A stretch of 64,000 nucleotides of DNA from DATGUN01 sp035301285 (GTDB lineage: Bacteria > Bacillota > Bacilli > Bacillales > Amphibacillaceae): the NCBI GenBank assembly GCA_035301285.1, contig DATGUN010000027.1:1-64000 (forward strand), written 5' to 3'. Both the position numbers and the translations under genes were made by a program. Below are positions 42,930 through 51,923 of the stretch, piece after piece. Below the pieces are notes generated by a model. That model was not told the DNA's origin and did not search any database. It saw nothing but the letters and a program-made list of their open reading frames with translations. Every line of letters begins with the position of its first letter. The stretch's first letter is position 1.

Positions 42930-44315
42930 TTATTTACCGAGACAAAATTGTGAAAAGAGTTGATCAATCAAGGCATCACTCGCTGTATCACCGATGATTT
43001 CACCTAGCAACTCCCATGTCCGGGTAATATCAATTTGTACGATATCAAGCGGCATTCCTAATTCCAATGCTTCATCCGCGTCTTCCAATGCTTGTTTGGC
43101 TTCTCTTAACAATTGGATATGTCTGGCATTCGATACATAAGTGATATCCTGGTTGCCGATATCTCCACTGAAGAAAATATCAGAAATCGCATTTTCGAGG
43201 GCATCCATCCCTTCATCTTCAACGAGTGATGTTTCGACAATGGGATGATTGCCTGCTAATTTCTTCACTTCATCCAGATCCAGACGCCTTTCAAGATCCG
43301 TTTTATTGACGATGACGATATATTCCAGTCCAGAAACCGTTTCGAACAATTTTTTATCGTCTTCGGTTAACGTATCATTATAGTTTAACACAAATAATAT
43401 CAGATCGGACTCTGTCAATACTTTCCTGGAACGATCCACACCCATTTTTTCGACAATATCCTCTGTATCCCGGATGCCTGCCGTATCCACCAGTTTTAAC
43501 GGAACACCTCTTACATTCACATACTCCTCGATAATATCACGCGTCGTTCCGGGAATTTCTGTGACAATTGCTTTATTTTCCTGGACAAAACTGTTCAACA
43601 ATGACGACTTGCCAACGTTTGGCCTGCCAACAATAGCGGTAGCGATCCCTTCTCGCAATACTTTTCCTTGCTTGGCGACTGCCAGCAGTTCCTCAATATC
43701 ACGATGGACCTCTTTGGTTTTCGCACGCATCATATCCTCAGACATTTCCTCAACATCATCATATTCCGGATAATCGATATTGACTTCCACATGCGCAACC
43801 GTCTCAAGCAATGTCTGCCTATATTTACGAATAAGATTCGATAAGCGTCCATCCATTTGTTTCATGGCGACATTCATGGCTTTATCCGTTTTTGCCCGAA
43901 TAACATCCATAACCGCTTCTGCTTGGGACAAATCAATCCGTCCATTTAAAAATGCCCGTTTCGTGAATTCACCGGGTTCCGCCAATCGAACACCTTGTGC
44001 GAGAACCAATTCCAACACCCGATTGACAGCGGTTATGCCACCATGACAATTGATTTCGACAACATCTTCACGGGTAAATGTTTTAGGTGCCCGCATGACA
44101 GATACCATCACTTCTTCTGCCATTTCTTCTGTTTCCGGGTCGACAATGGATCCGTAGTTCATCGTATGGGAATCTACCTCATTTAAATTTTTGCCATGAA
44201 ATAATGTCATTGTGACGTCTATCGCTTTTTCCCCGCTCAGACGCACAATGGAAATAGCCCCCTCTCCCATGGGGGTCGAAATCGCTGTAATTGTATCTGT
44301 TTCCATTGCACTCAC
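42930..44315 (-). CDS. mnmE: tRNA modification GTPase MnmE
   Basis: A 461-residue K+-dependent GTPase (TrmE/ThdF). The N-terminal folate-binding domain begins DTITAISTPMGEGAISIVRLSG. A helical domain carries the inserted G domain with G1 GRPNVGKSSLLN (about 228-239), G2 TTRDIIEE, G3 DTAGIRDTED and G4 NKTD. The C-terminus ends LFSQFCLGK, a variant of the usual FCIGK with the catalytic cysteine kept. DnaA boxes crowd the interval upstream of its start. Confidence 0.97.
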   Translation of the reverse strand: MSAMETDTITAISTPMGEGAISIVRLSGEKAIDVTMTLFHGKNLNEVDSHTMNYGSIVDPETEEMAEEVMVSVMRAPKTFTREDVVEINCHGGITAVNRVLELVLAQGVRLAEPGEFTKRAFLNGRIDLSQAEAVMDVIRAKTDKAMNVAMKQMDGRLSNLIRKYRQTLLETVAHVEVNIDYPEYDDVEEMSEDMMRAKTKEVHRDIEELLAVAKQGKVLREGIATAIVGRPNVGKSSLLNSFVQENKAIVTEIPGTTRDIIEEYVNVRGVPLKLVDTAGIRDTEDIVEKMGVDRSRKVLTESDLILFVLNYNDTLTEDDKKLFETVSGLEYIVIVNKTDLERRLDLDEVKKLAGNHPIVETSLVEDEGMDALENAISDIFFSGDIGNQDITYVSNARHIQLLREAKQALEDADEALELGMPLDIVQIDITRTWELLGEIIGDTASDALIDQLFSQFCLGK

Positions 44316-44373
44316 CCTTAATGTTTGATGCCGTTATTATTTATCCGGATCCTATATTTTTACATCGTACATT

Positions 44374-44475
44374 TTATCCACTAACGATAAAGAATACCAC
44401 AAATTGATGTAAAAATAAACTTATCCACAATGTTCATATCCAACAAAAAAACAATCGTTATACACATGTGGATAT
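44374..44475. promoter_or_regulatory. DnaA-box group upstream of mnmE
   Basis: Exact boxes at 44421-44429 (TTATCCACA) and 44458-44466 (TTATACACA) are joined by one-mismatch boxes at 44374-44382 (TTATCCACT) and, inverted, 44467-44475 (TGTGGATAT). They fall in the mnmE promoter region, about 2.6 kb left of the main origin. Confidence 0.7.
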
Positions 44476-44552
44476 GATAGGCTCTATTATATCTGTGATT
44501 CATCATCTTCCAAAGTACTCAGTAAACACCAAGATATCGACGTCATAAAAGC

Positions 44553-44595
44553 AAAAAAACCCCGGTGTTCAGACTATAGATCTGAACGCCAGGGT
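44553..44595 (-). terminator. terminator of the spoIIIJ-jag operon
   Basis: CCCTGGCGTTCAGA pairs with TCTGAACACCGGGG (minus strand sense, one mismatch) and is followed by seven T. It lies 15 bp beyond the jag stop, so mnmE must use its own promoter. Confidence 0.9.
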
Positions 44596-44609
44596 AAATG
44601 ATGTTTCAT

Positions 44610-45227
44610 CTACATCGGTTTTATCACAATATGACGATGAGGGTCATTTCCATCGGAATACGTTTCAATATCTTCCTCAGCTTGCAACGCTGTATGGATA
44701 ATTTTCCGTTCATATGCAGGCATCGGCTCTAAAGCCACCTTTTTCTGGATCCGTTTTGCTTTATCAGCCATTTTAAATGCCAGGGATTCAAGTGTTTCTT
44801 TCCTGCGCGCACGATACCCCTCCGCATCAAGCGTAACGGCATAATATTCATCCGAACCTTTATTGACAACCAATTGTACGATGTATTGCAATGCATTCAA
44901 TGTTTGTCCCCGTTTACCGATAAGAATGGCAATTTTATCACCACTTAATGTAAATGTCACATGCTTATCTTCTCTGACGGTTTCGATATGGACATCCAAG
45001 CCCATCTTTTTCGTCAAATCGGCAATAAATGTTTCTGCTTCTTCAATCATATCTTTGGCAATGGTTACTTTGACGATGGCTCGTTTGGAACCAAATACAC
45101 CCAACAATCCTTTCTTACCTTCATCAATAACTTCAATGTCGACTTGGTCCTTTGTTGTGTCTAACTGCTCTAATGCTGACTGGACCGCTTCATCTATCGA
45201 TTGTCCACTAGCAGTTATTTCTCTCAC
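44610..45227 (-). CDS. jag: Jag/KhpB RNA-binding protein
   Basis: A 205-residue protein with an N-terminal Jag_N domain (REITASGQSIDEAVQSALEQL), a KH domain (KIAILIGKRGQTLNALQYIVQLVVNK, about 105-130) and an R3H domain (ERKIIHTALQAEEDIETYSDGNDPHRHIVIKP, about 172-203). The R3H normally reads RxxxH; here RKIIH is present. It binds RNA and, in related species, controls elongasome activity. Start is GTG, overlapping the spoIIIJ stop (GTGA), the usual spoIIIJ-jag coupling. Confidence 0.95.
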   Translation of the reverse strand: MREITASGQSIDEAVQSALEQLDTTKDQVDIEVIDEGKKGLLGVFGSKRAIVKVTIAKDMIEEAETFIADLTKKMGLDVHIETVREDKHVTFTLSGDKIAILIGKRGQTLNALQYIVQLVVNKGSDEYYAVTLDAEGYRARRKETLESLAFKMADKAKRIQKKVALEPMPAYERKIIHTALQAEEDIETYSDGNDPHRHIVIKPM

Positions 45228-45994
45228 TTTTTCTCGCCTCCACTATTAGCGTTATTCATCATAGGTTTACGGATAAAGAGTGTTTGTGCCACCATGAACA
45301 CGTTACCGACTACCCAGTACAAGGCCAGTGCCGATGGGAAGAAAAAGGCAACGGCACCAATCATGATCGGCATCATATAAAGCATAACCATCATTTGCGG
45401 ATTTTGTCCAGCCGGGTTGCCTGACATCATCAATTTCTGCTGCAAATATGTCGCACCTGCCGCTACCACAGGTAATATGTGGTATGGGTCAGGGTCACCC
45501 AAAGCAAACCATAAAAACTCTCCGCTGCTGATTTCACTTGTCCGCCGTATCGCATGATAGATGGCGATCAAGATCGGCATTTGCACAATGACCGGCAAAC
45601 ATCCTGCAAGCGGATTGACGCCGTGTTTTTGGAATAACTCCATCATTTCCTGTTGTTTTTTCTGCTGTGTCGTTGCATCTTTTGATGTATATTTTTCATT
45701 GATTTCTTTCACTTGAGGCTGGATATCTTGCATCGCTTTCGAACTTTTAATTTGTTTGACGTTCAGCGGCAATAAAATCAACCTTACAATCAATGTTACA
45801 ACTATGATTCCCATTCCATAGCTTCCGTTGAATATATCAGCGAAAAACGTGATGAATTGTGACATCGGCCAAACAAACCATGAATTCCAAATCCCGGTGC
45901 TGTTTTCACTGATTGGTTGATCGAACTCTGTACAACCGGTTAATATTGCTACAAAACCGATCAAAATAAAAATAAGTAAGAATTTTTTCCGCAA
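45224..45994 (-). CDS. spoIIIJ: membrane protein insertase YidC (SpoIIIJ)
   Basis: A 256-residue insertase lipoprotein. The TTG at 45994 is chosen because TAGGAGG lies seven bases upstream; it gives MRKKFLLIFILIGFVAILTGC with lipobox LTGC. Five membrane segments follow, including GSYGMGIIVVTLIVRLILLPLNVKQIKSSKAMQ with the conserved hydrophilic-groove arginine (VRLILLPL). MPILIAIYHAIRRTSEI and AVAFFFPSALALYWVVGNVF are typical. Needed for membrane protein insertion and sigma-G activation in sporulation. It precedes jag with an overlap. Confidence 0.95.
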   Translation of the reverse strand: MRKKFLLIFILIGFVAILTGCTEFDQPISENSTGIWNSWFVWPMSQFITFFADIFNGSYGMGIIVVTLIVRLILLPLNVKQIKSSKAMQDIQPQVKEINEKYTSKDATTQQKKQQEMMELFQKHGVNPLAGCLPVIVQMPILIAIYHAIRRTSEISSGEFLWFALGDPDPYHILPVVAAGATYLQQKLMMSGNPAGQNPQMMVMLYMMPIMIGAVAFFFPSALALYWVVGNVFMVAQTLFIRKPMMNNANSGGEKK

Positions 45995-46120
45995 ACTGCT
46001 TCCTCCTAACAAAACCACTCTATATTAACAATCGCTGATCACATTATGGTCTATGTCCATCGAAATCTACCTACTACAAAATAATATCATACTCGTCCAA
46101 CTTTATCGCTATATATCCAT

Positions 46121-46465
46121 TCATTTTTTCAGCAATAATCTTTCTTTCATAAGTAAATGATTCAGGCTCCGTTTCACTTCATGAAAAGTCATGTCTTTCG
46201 TTTGTGCTCTGGCAATGATCACGATATCGTACTCATCCTTGATGTTATCTTCAAGTTCATGGAATGCCTGACGGAGATATCGTTTGATCCGATTGCGTGT
46301 CACAGCATTACCGATTTTTTTCCCAACGGATAAGCCTATTCGAAAATGTGTGTTGTCAATTCTCTTCATATAATAAATGACAAGCTGTCTATTCGCAAAG
46401 GATTTCCCTTTTTTAAATATATATTGAAATTCCTTATTCCGTTTGACACGGAATTCTTTTTTCAC
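46121..46465 (-). CDS. rnpA: ribonuclease P protein component
   Basis: A 114-residue basic protein that assists the RNase P ribozyme in tRNA 5' maturation. The RNR signature is RIGLSVGKKIGNAVTRNRIKRYLRQAFHE (about 45-73). The GTG at 46465 behind AAGGTG is preferred because it gives the usual MKKEFRVKRNKEFQYIF start; an ATG five codons earlier has no clear site. It follows rpmH after an attenuator-like hairpin. Confidence 0.93.
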   Translation of the reverse strand: MKKEFRVKRNKEFQYIFKKGKSFANRQLVIYYMKRIDNTHFRIGLSVGKKIGNAVTRNRIKRYLRQAFHELEDNIKDEYDIVIIARAQTKDMTFHEVKRSLNHLLMKERLLLKK

Positions 46466-46660
46466 ATTGATCACCTTCATCGTTCACAAGCCCTGAAACA
46501 CAACATTATAAAGTGGGCCATTTTATAAAAAATATAATATGTATGAAAAAATCTTCCCAGGAGGATTATGTAAAATTCACGTATGTCTATGCATCTCTCG
46601 GATAAGTGCCTTGTTGAAATTCCCGGAGACCATCGATATCAAAAAATAAATTATTAAGAG

Positions 46661-46691
46661 AAAAAAGCCACTGAGAAGTTTCAGTGGCTTA
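46661..46691 (-). terminator. terminator/attenuator overlapping the rpmH stop codon
   Basis: AAGCCACTGA pairs with TCAGTGGCTT on the minus strand around a 6-base loop, followed by TTTT. The stem begins in the rpmH stop codon. It would end most rpmH transcripts and let a fraction continue into rnpA. Confidence 0.8.
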
Positions 46692-46823
46692 TGCTGATAA
46701 TACCTTTCTTCCTTTACGACGACGGCGCGCCAAAACTTTACGTCCATTTTTAGTGCTCATCCGTTGACGGAATCCGTGTACTTTTTTACGTTTACGTGTA
46801 TTTGGTTGAAACGTTCTCTTCAT
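46689..46823 (-). CDS. rpmH: 50S ribosomal protein L34
   Basis: A 44-residue, highly basic protein read from an ATG at 46823 (GGGAGGTG upstream). The sequence starts MKRTFQPNTRKRKKVHGFR and ends KVLARRRRKGRKVLSA, complete for L34. It is the first gene on the left of oriC and is transcribed away from it, as in nearly all Bacillales. Confidence 0.97.
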   Translation of the reverse strand: MKRTFQPNTRKRKKVHGFRQRMSTKNGRKVLARRRRKGRKVLSA

Positions 46824-47058
46824 ATCTTGCACCTCCCAAGGGAATAAACATCCAAAATAAACTGCATAATTACATACTCAATCATTATATAGAAATCATG
46901 TATGACATGTCAACTTCTACAGCAATATTTCGATTTTCCATTCTAAACCATGTCATCATTCATTATTCATGGATGAAATCAGACAATACAGTGATTTTTC
47001 CAAACTAGCATTTATGACATCGGTCCATTTACTTTATGAAAATCACACAGCATTTCCA

Positions 47059-47346
47059 TTATCCACAACCATATCTGTAAAAAGAAAATAGCTTCACGAC
47101 TTTATTCACCATTTATCGACAAATTACACACAAATAAAGGGCATGTGGATATAAATCATCAACATTTGTCATGATTTGTGGATAACATCCGAAAACTGTT
47201 GCAATCTCTATCATTCTTTGATATTATTACTGTGTTTTAGTCTGTGGAAAAAATAACTGAAGTATGTTATTATCCACATATTGTTGATAACGTGTGGATA
47301 ATTATTCACATCATGTCGATGGACTTATTAACAGACATGTGAATAA
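47059..47346. other. oriC: oriC, DnaA-box region upstream of dnaA
   Basis: Six exact DnaA boxes (TTATNCACA or complement) lie at 47059-47067 (+), 47177-47185 (-), 47270-47278 (+), 47293-47301 (-), 47302-47310 (+) and 47338-47346 (-). One-mismatch boxes lie at 47102, 47113, 47124, 47144 and 47282. The tight group at 47270-47346 corresponds to the incA/incB boxes of B. subtilis. The whole interval 46824-47597 is AT-rich and non-coding; the dnaA promoter should also lie here. Confidence 0.95.
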
Positions 47347-47597
47347 CGTCTATAACATTTCTATGATGCAACAGGATCATCATTGGCCATTCACAATGGT
47401 ATTTTTAAATTGAAATGAAATGAATGATCCATTAAATGCCATGATTAAACTTATTCATATAATATATTCCATTTATATCAACTTTATGCATGATGGATAC
47501 ATATATTAAACATGCCTTTCCAATTTTTCATTTATGATGGAGAGGTTTTTTAAACGTTAATCGCAGCAAAAATCATCAGGAGAGGAGCGAATAAAAC

Positions 47598-48941
47598 TTG
47601 GAAAACATCGAAGAACTATGGGCTTTGACGCTAGAGAATATCAGTGAGCATATCAGTAAGCCCAGTTTTGAAACATGGTTGAAAGACACCTATGCCAATC
47701 ATCTTGATAATGATACTTTAACCATCTCGGCGCCAAATGAATTTGCAAGAGATTGGCTGGAAGGAAGGTACACGACTCTCATTTCCGATATTGTACTCGA
47801 AATTACCGGAGCACGCTTAAGCATCAAATTTGTCGTTCCTGATTCAAATGTAACCGAAAAAGATCCAAAACCAGCTCCAAAACCTGTTCAACAACCCGAT
47901 CAACAGACCCAACCAAAAACAATGTTAAATCCAAAATATACCTTTAATACATTTGTGATTGGATCGGGAAATCGATTTGCCCATGCAGCATCGCTTGCAG
48001 TTGCTGAAGATCCGGCCCGTGCCTATAATCCATTGTTCATATATGGCGGTGTTGGTCTGGGAAAGACACACTTGATGCATGCCATCGGTCATTATGTACG
48101 AGAACATGAGCCAGAAGCCAATGTTCTTTATTTAACATCTGAAAAATTCACCAATGAGTTCATCAATGCCATCATGGATAACAAAACCATTAACTTTCGG
48201 AATAAGTACCGGAATGTTGATGTGTTATTGATTGATGATATTCAATTTATCGCTGGAAAAGAATCAACCCAGGAAGAATTCTTCCATACATTCAATGCAT
48301 TGCATGAAGAAAATAAACAGATCATCATCTCCAGTGACAGGCCACCTAAAGAAATCCCTACACTGGAAGATAGGCTCAGATCCCGGTTTGAATGGGGATT
48401 GATAACCGATATCACACCACCGGATTTGGAAACACGTATTGCGATTTTAAATAAGAAAGCAAAAGCGGAAAGACTTGATATCCCTAATGAAGTCATGCTT
48501 TATATCGCCAACCAAATCGATACCAACATCCGCGAACTTGAAGGTGCGCTGATCCGGGTTGTTGCCTACTCATCATTGGTCAATCAAGATATCGATGCTG
48601 CCTTGGCTGCCGACGCTTTAAAGGATATCATTCCAAGTAGCCGGCCAAAGGTTATTACCATTCCAAAAATACAGGAAGCGGTCAGTGAAAAATATCAAAT
48701 CAAAATAGAAGACTTTGCAGCGAAGAAACGAACGAAATCAATCGCCTTTCCAAGACAGATTGCTATGTATCTATCAAGGGAATTGACTGATTACTCGCTG
48801 CCCAAAATTGGTGAAGAATTTGGCGGACGTGACCATACAACCGTCATTCATGCACACGAAAAAATATCAAAACTCCTTGAAAATGATCAGGACCTTGATA
48901 AAAATATCGAAGAACTCAAAGAACAACTCAAATCGATGTAA
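47598..48941 (+). CDS. dnaA: chromosomal replication initiator protein DnaA
   Basis: A 447-residue AAA+ ATPase that binds DnaA boxes and opens the origin. Domain I (1-85) starts ENIEELWALTLENISEHISKPSFETWL; a proline/glutamine-rich linker (about 86-110) follows. The AAA+ part has Walker A GGVGLGKTHLMHAIG (about 149-163), Walker B DVLLIDDIQFIAG and sensor II in TNIRELEGALIRV. Domain IV contains the DNA-reading signature GGRDHTTVIHAHEKI. Start is TTG ten bases after AGGAGAGGAG; a TTG start is common for this gene. Confidence 0.97.
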   Translation: MENIEELWALTLENISEHISKPSFETWLKDTYANHLDNDTLTISAPNEFARDWLEGRYTTLISDIVLEITGARLSIKFVVPDSNVTEKDPKPAPKPVQQPDQQTQPKTMLNPKYTFNTFVIGSGNRFAHAASLAVAEDPARAYNPLFIYGGVGLGKTHLMHAIGHYVREHEPEANVLYLTSEKFTNEFINAIMDNKTINFRNKYRNVDVLLIDDIQFIAGKESTQEEFFHTFNALHEENKQIIISSDRPPKEIPTLEDRLRSRFEWGLITDITPPDLETRIAILNKKAKAERLDIPNEVMLYIANQIDTNIRELEGALIRVVAYSSLVNQDIDAALAADALKDIIPSSRPKVITIPKIQEAVSEKYQIKIEDFAAKKRTKSIAFPRQIAMYLSRELTDYSLPKIGEEFGGRDHTTVIHAHEKISKLLENDQDLDKNIEELKEQLKSM

Positions 48942-48961
48942 GAACCGAAACATAGAAAACA

Positions 48962-49118
48962 TGTGAACAATGTGAATAGCTTTAAATACTTATGAACAAG
49001 TTGTCCACATGTGGAAAAACAAAGAACATCACCAACAAAATCAGTTATGCACATAGTCACAGCTCTTATTACTGTTATTACTATTTTTTTATTAATAATA
49101 AATTATATATATGAATCA
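48962..49118. other. oriC: oriC, dnaA-dnaN interval with DnaA boxes and unwinding element
   Basis: One exact DnaA box (TTATGCACA, 49045-49053) is accompanied by one-mismatch boxes at 48962, 48971, 48990, 49001 (TTGTCCACA) and 49010. A short GC-richer bit (49056-49065) and an AT-rich run to 49118 follow. This is the incC-type half of a bipartite origin, where strand opening occurs in B. subtilis. Confidence 0.9.
49066..49089. other. DnaA-trio run of the basal unwinding system
   Basis: Top-strand triplets TTA TTA CTG TTA TTA CTA TTT TTT read on the complementary strand 3' to 5' as AAT AAT GAC AAT AAT GAT AAA AAA, matching the DnaA-trio 3'-(G/A)A(T/A)-5' in seven of eight. They start 12 bases after the exact DnaA box, next to a GC-rich patch, as described for B. 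subtilis. Confidence 0.75.
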
Positions 49119-49135
49119 TAGGAGGATTTTCCAAA

Positions 49136-50272
49136 ATGAAATTCACCATTTCACGTGACGTATTAATGACAAGTGTCCAAAACGTAATGAAAGCTATCTC
49201 ATCCCGGACCGCTGTTCCGATATTGACAGGGATGAAAATCGAAGCCCAAACTGACGGGATTACACTGACAGGAAGTGATTCGGACATTTCAATTGAGTCA
49301 TTCATCCCGACAGAGGAAGACGGCACCGTCCATGTTGAACATATTGAACCTGGTGATATCATCATCCAAGCGCGCTTTTTCCCTGATATTATTCGCAAAT
49401 TACCTGATCAGACGGTTGAAATAGCAACAGATGAAAACATGCAAGTCAAAATTCGTTCAGGTGAAGCTGAATTTCAATTGAATGGACAAGATGCATCTGA
49501 ATATCCACAATTTCCGGCCTTGATTGCCGATCAAAGCTTCAAAATACCGGCTGATATGTTGAAAAACTTGATCAAACAAACGGCTTTTGCGATATCAACA
49601 ATGGAAACAAGACCGATTTTGACGGGAATCAATGTTAAATTGGAAGACAATACATTGACATTTACCGCTACAGACAGTCATCGGTTGGCATCCAAACAAA
49701 TCCCAGTCGAAGAAACAGATGTAGAGTTTCCAAGCATTGTCATTCCCGGTAAAAGTCTGAATGAACTCAATAAAATCTTGACGGACAAAAATGATGCCGT
49801 TGAAATAAGCATCACAAAGAACCAAATTTTATTCCGGACGGAACATCTATCATTTATGTCACGCTTATTGAATGGAAATTATCCTGAAACATCTCGACTG
49901 ATTCCCGATCAGAGCAAAACAGTTGTCCATGTTCAAACGAAAAGTCTGTTGCATATGATAGAACGCGCTTCATTATTAGCAAAAGAAGACAGTAATAATG
50001 TCGTCAAATTGAATACCATTGGAAATGAACAGATCGAAATAACGAGTCATTCACCTGAAATCGGTCATGTAGAAGAAAAAATGCATATCGATTCGATGGA
50101 AGGTGAGGATGTCAAAATTTCTTTCAGTTCGAAATATATGATTGATGCATTGAAAGCCATCGAATACGAAAGTGTAAAAATCGATTTCACAGGGGGAATG
50201 CGCCCATTTGTCCTCCGACCAGCAAATGATGATCCGATTTTACAATTGATTTTACCGGTTCGGACATTTTAA
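49136..50272 (+). CDS. dnaN: DNA polymerase III beta subunit (sliding clamp)
   Basis: A 378-residue ring-forming clamp with three repeated domains. MKFTISRDVLMTSVQNVMKAISSRTAVPILTGMKIEA is the conserved opening, and the C-terminus FVLRPANDDPILQLILPVRTF is the end found in Firmicutes (VLP-R motif). PTRPILTGI-like METRPILTGINVKLEDNTLTFTATDSHRLA marks domain II. RBS AGGAGG is seven to eight bases upstream. Confidence 0.97.
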   Translation: MKFTISRDVLMTSVQNVMKAISSRTAVPILTGMKIEAQTDGITLTGSDSDISIESFIPTEEDGTVHVEHIEPGDIIIQARFFPDIIRKLPDQTVEIATDENMQVKIRSGEAEFQLNGQDASEYPQFPALIADQSFKIPADMLKNLIKQTAFAISTMETRPILTGINVKLEDNTLTFTATDSHRLASKQIPVEETDVEFPSIVIPGKSLNELNKILTDKNDAVEISITKNQILFRTEHLSFMSRLLNGNYPETSRLIPDQSKTVVHVQTKSLLHMIERASLLAKEDSNNVVKLNTIGNEQIEITSHSPEIGHVEEKMHIDSMEGEDVKISFSSKYMIDALKAIEYESVKIDFTGGMRPFVLRPANDDPILQLILPVRTF

Positions 50273-50305
50273 ATGATTTTCATCATCAATATCTGATTTT
50301 CCTTG

Positions 50306-50344
50306 TAAAAAAACTCCTATCTTGATTGATGAGGAGTTTTTTAC
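50306..50344 (+). terminator. terminator after dnaN
   Basis: GTAAAAAAACTCCT pairs with AGGAGTTTTTTAC around a 13-base loop. It separates the dnaA-dnaN unit from yaaA-recF. Confidence 0.9.
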
Positions 50345-50484
50345 ATTGCAAATAATCATTTTCAGGTACCTTATGAGCGTTTTAAAATGAAATATAGGGT
50401 ACGCCTTCCCTTTATGGCAAATCTTTAGTAAAATAGATATAAGAGATTTTTAAAACATACCCTTTAAAAAATGATAAAAAGAAA

Positions 50485-50715
50485 TTGGTGAGAAAATTGG
50501 ATGAAACCATTCATATCACAACCGAATACATTACACTTGGACAATTCGTGAAACTTGCGAATGTACTGGAGTCAGGTGGGCACGTCAAATCGTATATACA
50601 AGAGATTGGTGTACATGTCAATGGTGAATTGGAAAAGCGCCGTGGCCGGAAACTCTATCCGGGTGATGTCATTGAGATGAAAGACATCGGCACTTTTAAT
50701 GTCAGATCCGGCTAG
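50485..50715 (+). CDS. yaaA: YaaA, S4-domain RNA-binding protein
   Basis: A protein of about 72-76 residues. The S4 fold is seen in ITLGQFVKLANVLESGGHVKSYIQEIGVHVNGELEKRRGRKLYPGDVIEMKDIG. It lies between dnaN and recF, its universal place in Bacillales. The exact start is unclear: TTG at 50485, GTG at 50488 and TTG at 50497 are all in frame, and GGTGAG could serve the last. It likely binds RNA of the ribosome. Confidence 0.9.
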   Translation: MVRKLDETIHITTEYITLGQFVKLANVLESGGHVKSYIQEIGVHVNGELEKRRGRKLYPGDVIEMKDIGTFNVRSG

Positions 50716-50784
50716 CACCAACAATATGCCTTTAAACAGATGGCTATATGAAGCAGATATGGAATCAAAAATGAGGAATCATGC

Positions 50785-51900
50785 ATGCACATCAAACAAT
50801 TACAACTCAAAAACTACCGAAATTATGATTCATTGGATATATCGTTCAGTGATCATATCAATGTCATCATCGGTGAAAATGCACAAGGCAAAACGAACTT
50901 ATTGGAAGCCATCTATGTACTGGCCTTTACAAAATCATATCGGACACCGAAAGAGAAAGAACTTATCCAATGGGATGCGGACTATGGTAAAATAGAAGGA
51001 CGGATCATGAAGCGAAATCAGTCCTTTCCCTTGGAAATCATTTTATCGGCAAAAGGGAAAAAAGCGAAACTCAATCATATCGAACAAAAACGATTGAGCG
51101 ATTATATCGGTGCGATGAATATCGTCATGTTCGCTCCTGAAGATTTGATGCTTGTCAAAGGTCCTCCTCAAGGACGGCGTCGTTTTATCGACATGGAGTT
51201 GGGACAGATCCAGCCAAGATATATTTATCACCTTGGACAGTATCAAAAAATATTGAAACAGCGTAATCATTTGCTGAAACAATTGGGCATGAAAGAAAAT
51301 CCCGATTTGACAATGTTGCGTGTGTTGACAGAACAATTGGCGACACATGCTTCGGCATTGTTGGTACGTCGGTTCATGTTTTTGAAATTGCTCCGGGAAT
51401 GGGCTTCCTCCATCCATTCCGGAATCAGCAGGGAACTGGAAACGCTGGATATCGAGTACGTCGCTACCATCGACGTATCAGAAGAGGCAAATAAGGAGAA
51501 AATAGAATCTATATACAGCGAGAAATTCAAGGAAATCGAAGCGAAAGAAATCGAACGCCGGACAACATTGATTGGACCGCATCGGGATGACTTGACCTTT
51601 TACATCAATCAAAAAGATGTACAGATCTATGGTTCCCAGGGTCAACAGCGTACAACGGCCCTTTCCGTCAAACTAGCGGAAATCGAACTGATCTACAATG
51701 AAGTTGGCGAGTATCCCATTTTGCTGCTGGATGATGTATTAAGTGAGTTGGATAATCATAGGCAATCCCATTTATTACATACCATCCAACATAAAGTACA
51801 AACCTTTGTATCTACGACAACGGTTGATGGTATCCAACATGAAACAATCAACCAGGCTTCATTGTTCCATGTCGATTATGGAACAATCGTACAAAAATGA
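50785..51900 (+). CDS. recF: DNA replication and repair protein RecF
   Basis: A 371-residue SMC-like ATPase that helps load RecA at single-strand gaps. Walker A is IGENAQGKTNLLEAIYVLAF (about 30-49), the signature region is GSQGQQRTTALSVKLAEIELI, and Walker B is PILLLDDVLSELDNHRQSHLL. FAPEDLMLVKGPPQGRRRFIDMELGQI is the typical RecF central phrase. It lies 70 bp after yaaA and 24 bp before remB. Confidence 0.97.
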   Translation: MHIKQLQLKNYRNYDSLDISFSDHINVIIGENAQGKTNLLEAIYVLAFTKSYRTPKEKELIQWDADYGKIEGRIMKRNQSFPLEIILSAKGKKAKLNHIEQKRLSDYIGAMNIVMFAPEDLMLVKGPPQGRRRFIDMELGQIQPRYIYHLGQYQKILKQRNHLLKQLGMKENPDLTMLRVLTEQLATHASALLVRRFMFLKLLREWASSIHSGISRELETLDIEYVATIDVSEEANKEKIESIYSEKFKEIEAKEIERRTTLIGPHRDDLTFYINQKDVQIYGSQGQQRTTALSVKLAEIELIYNEVGEYPILLLDDVLSELDNHRQSHLLHTIQHKVQTFVSTTTVDGIQHETINQASLFHVDYGTIVQK

Positions 51901-51923
51901 TTTCTTGATGGCGGAGGGATTTA

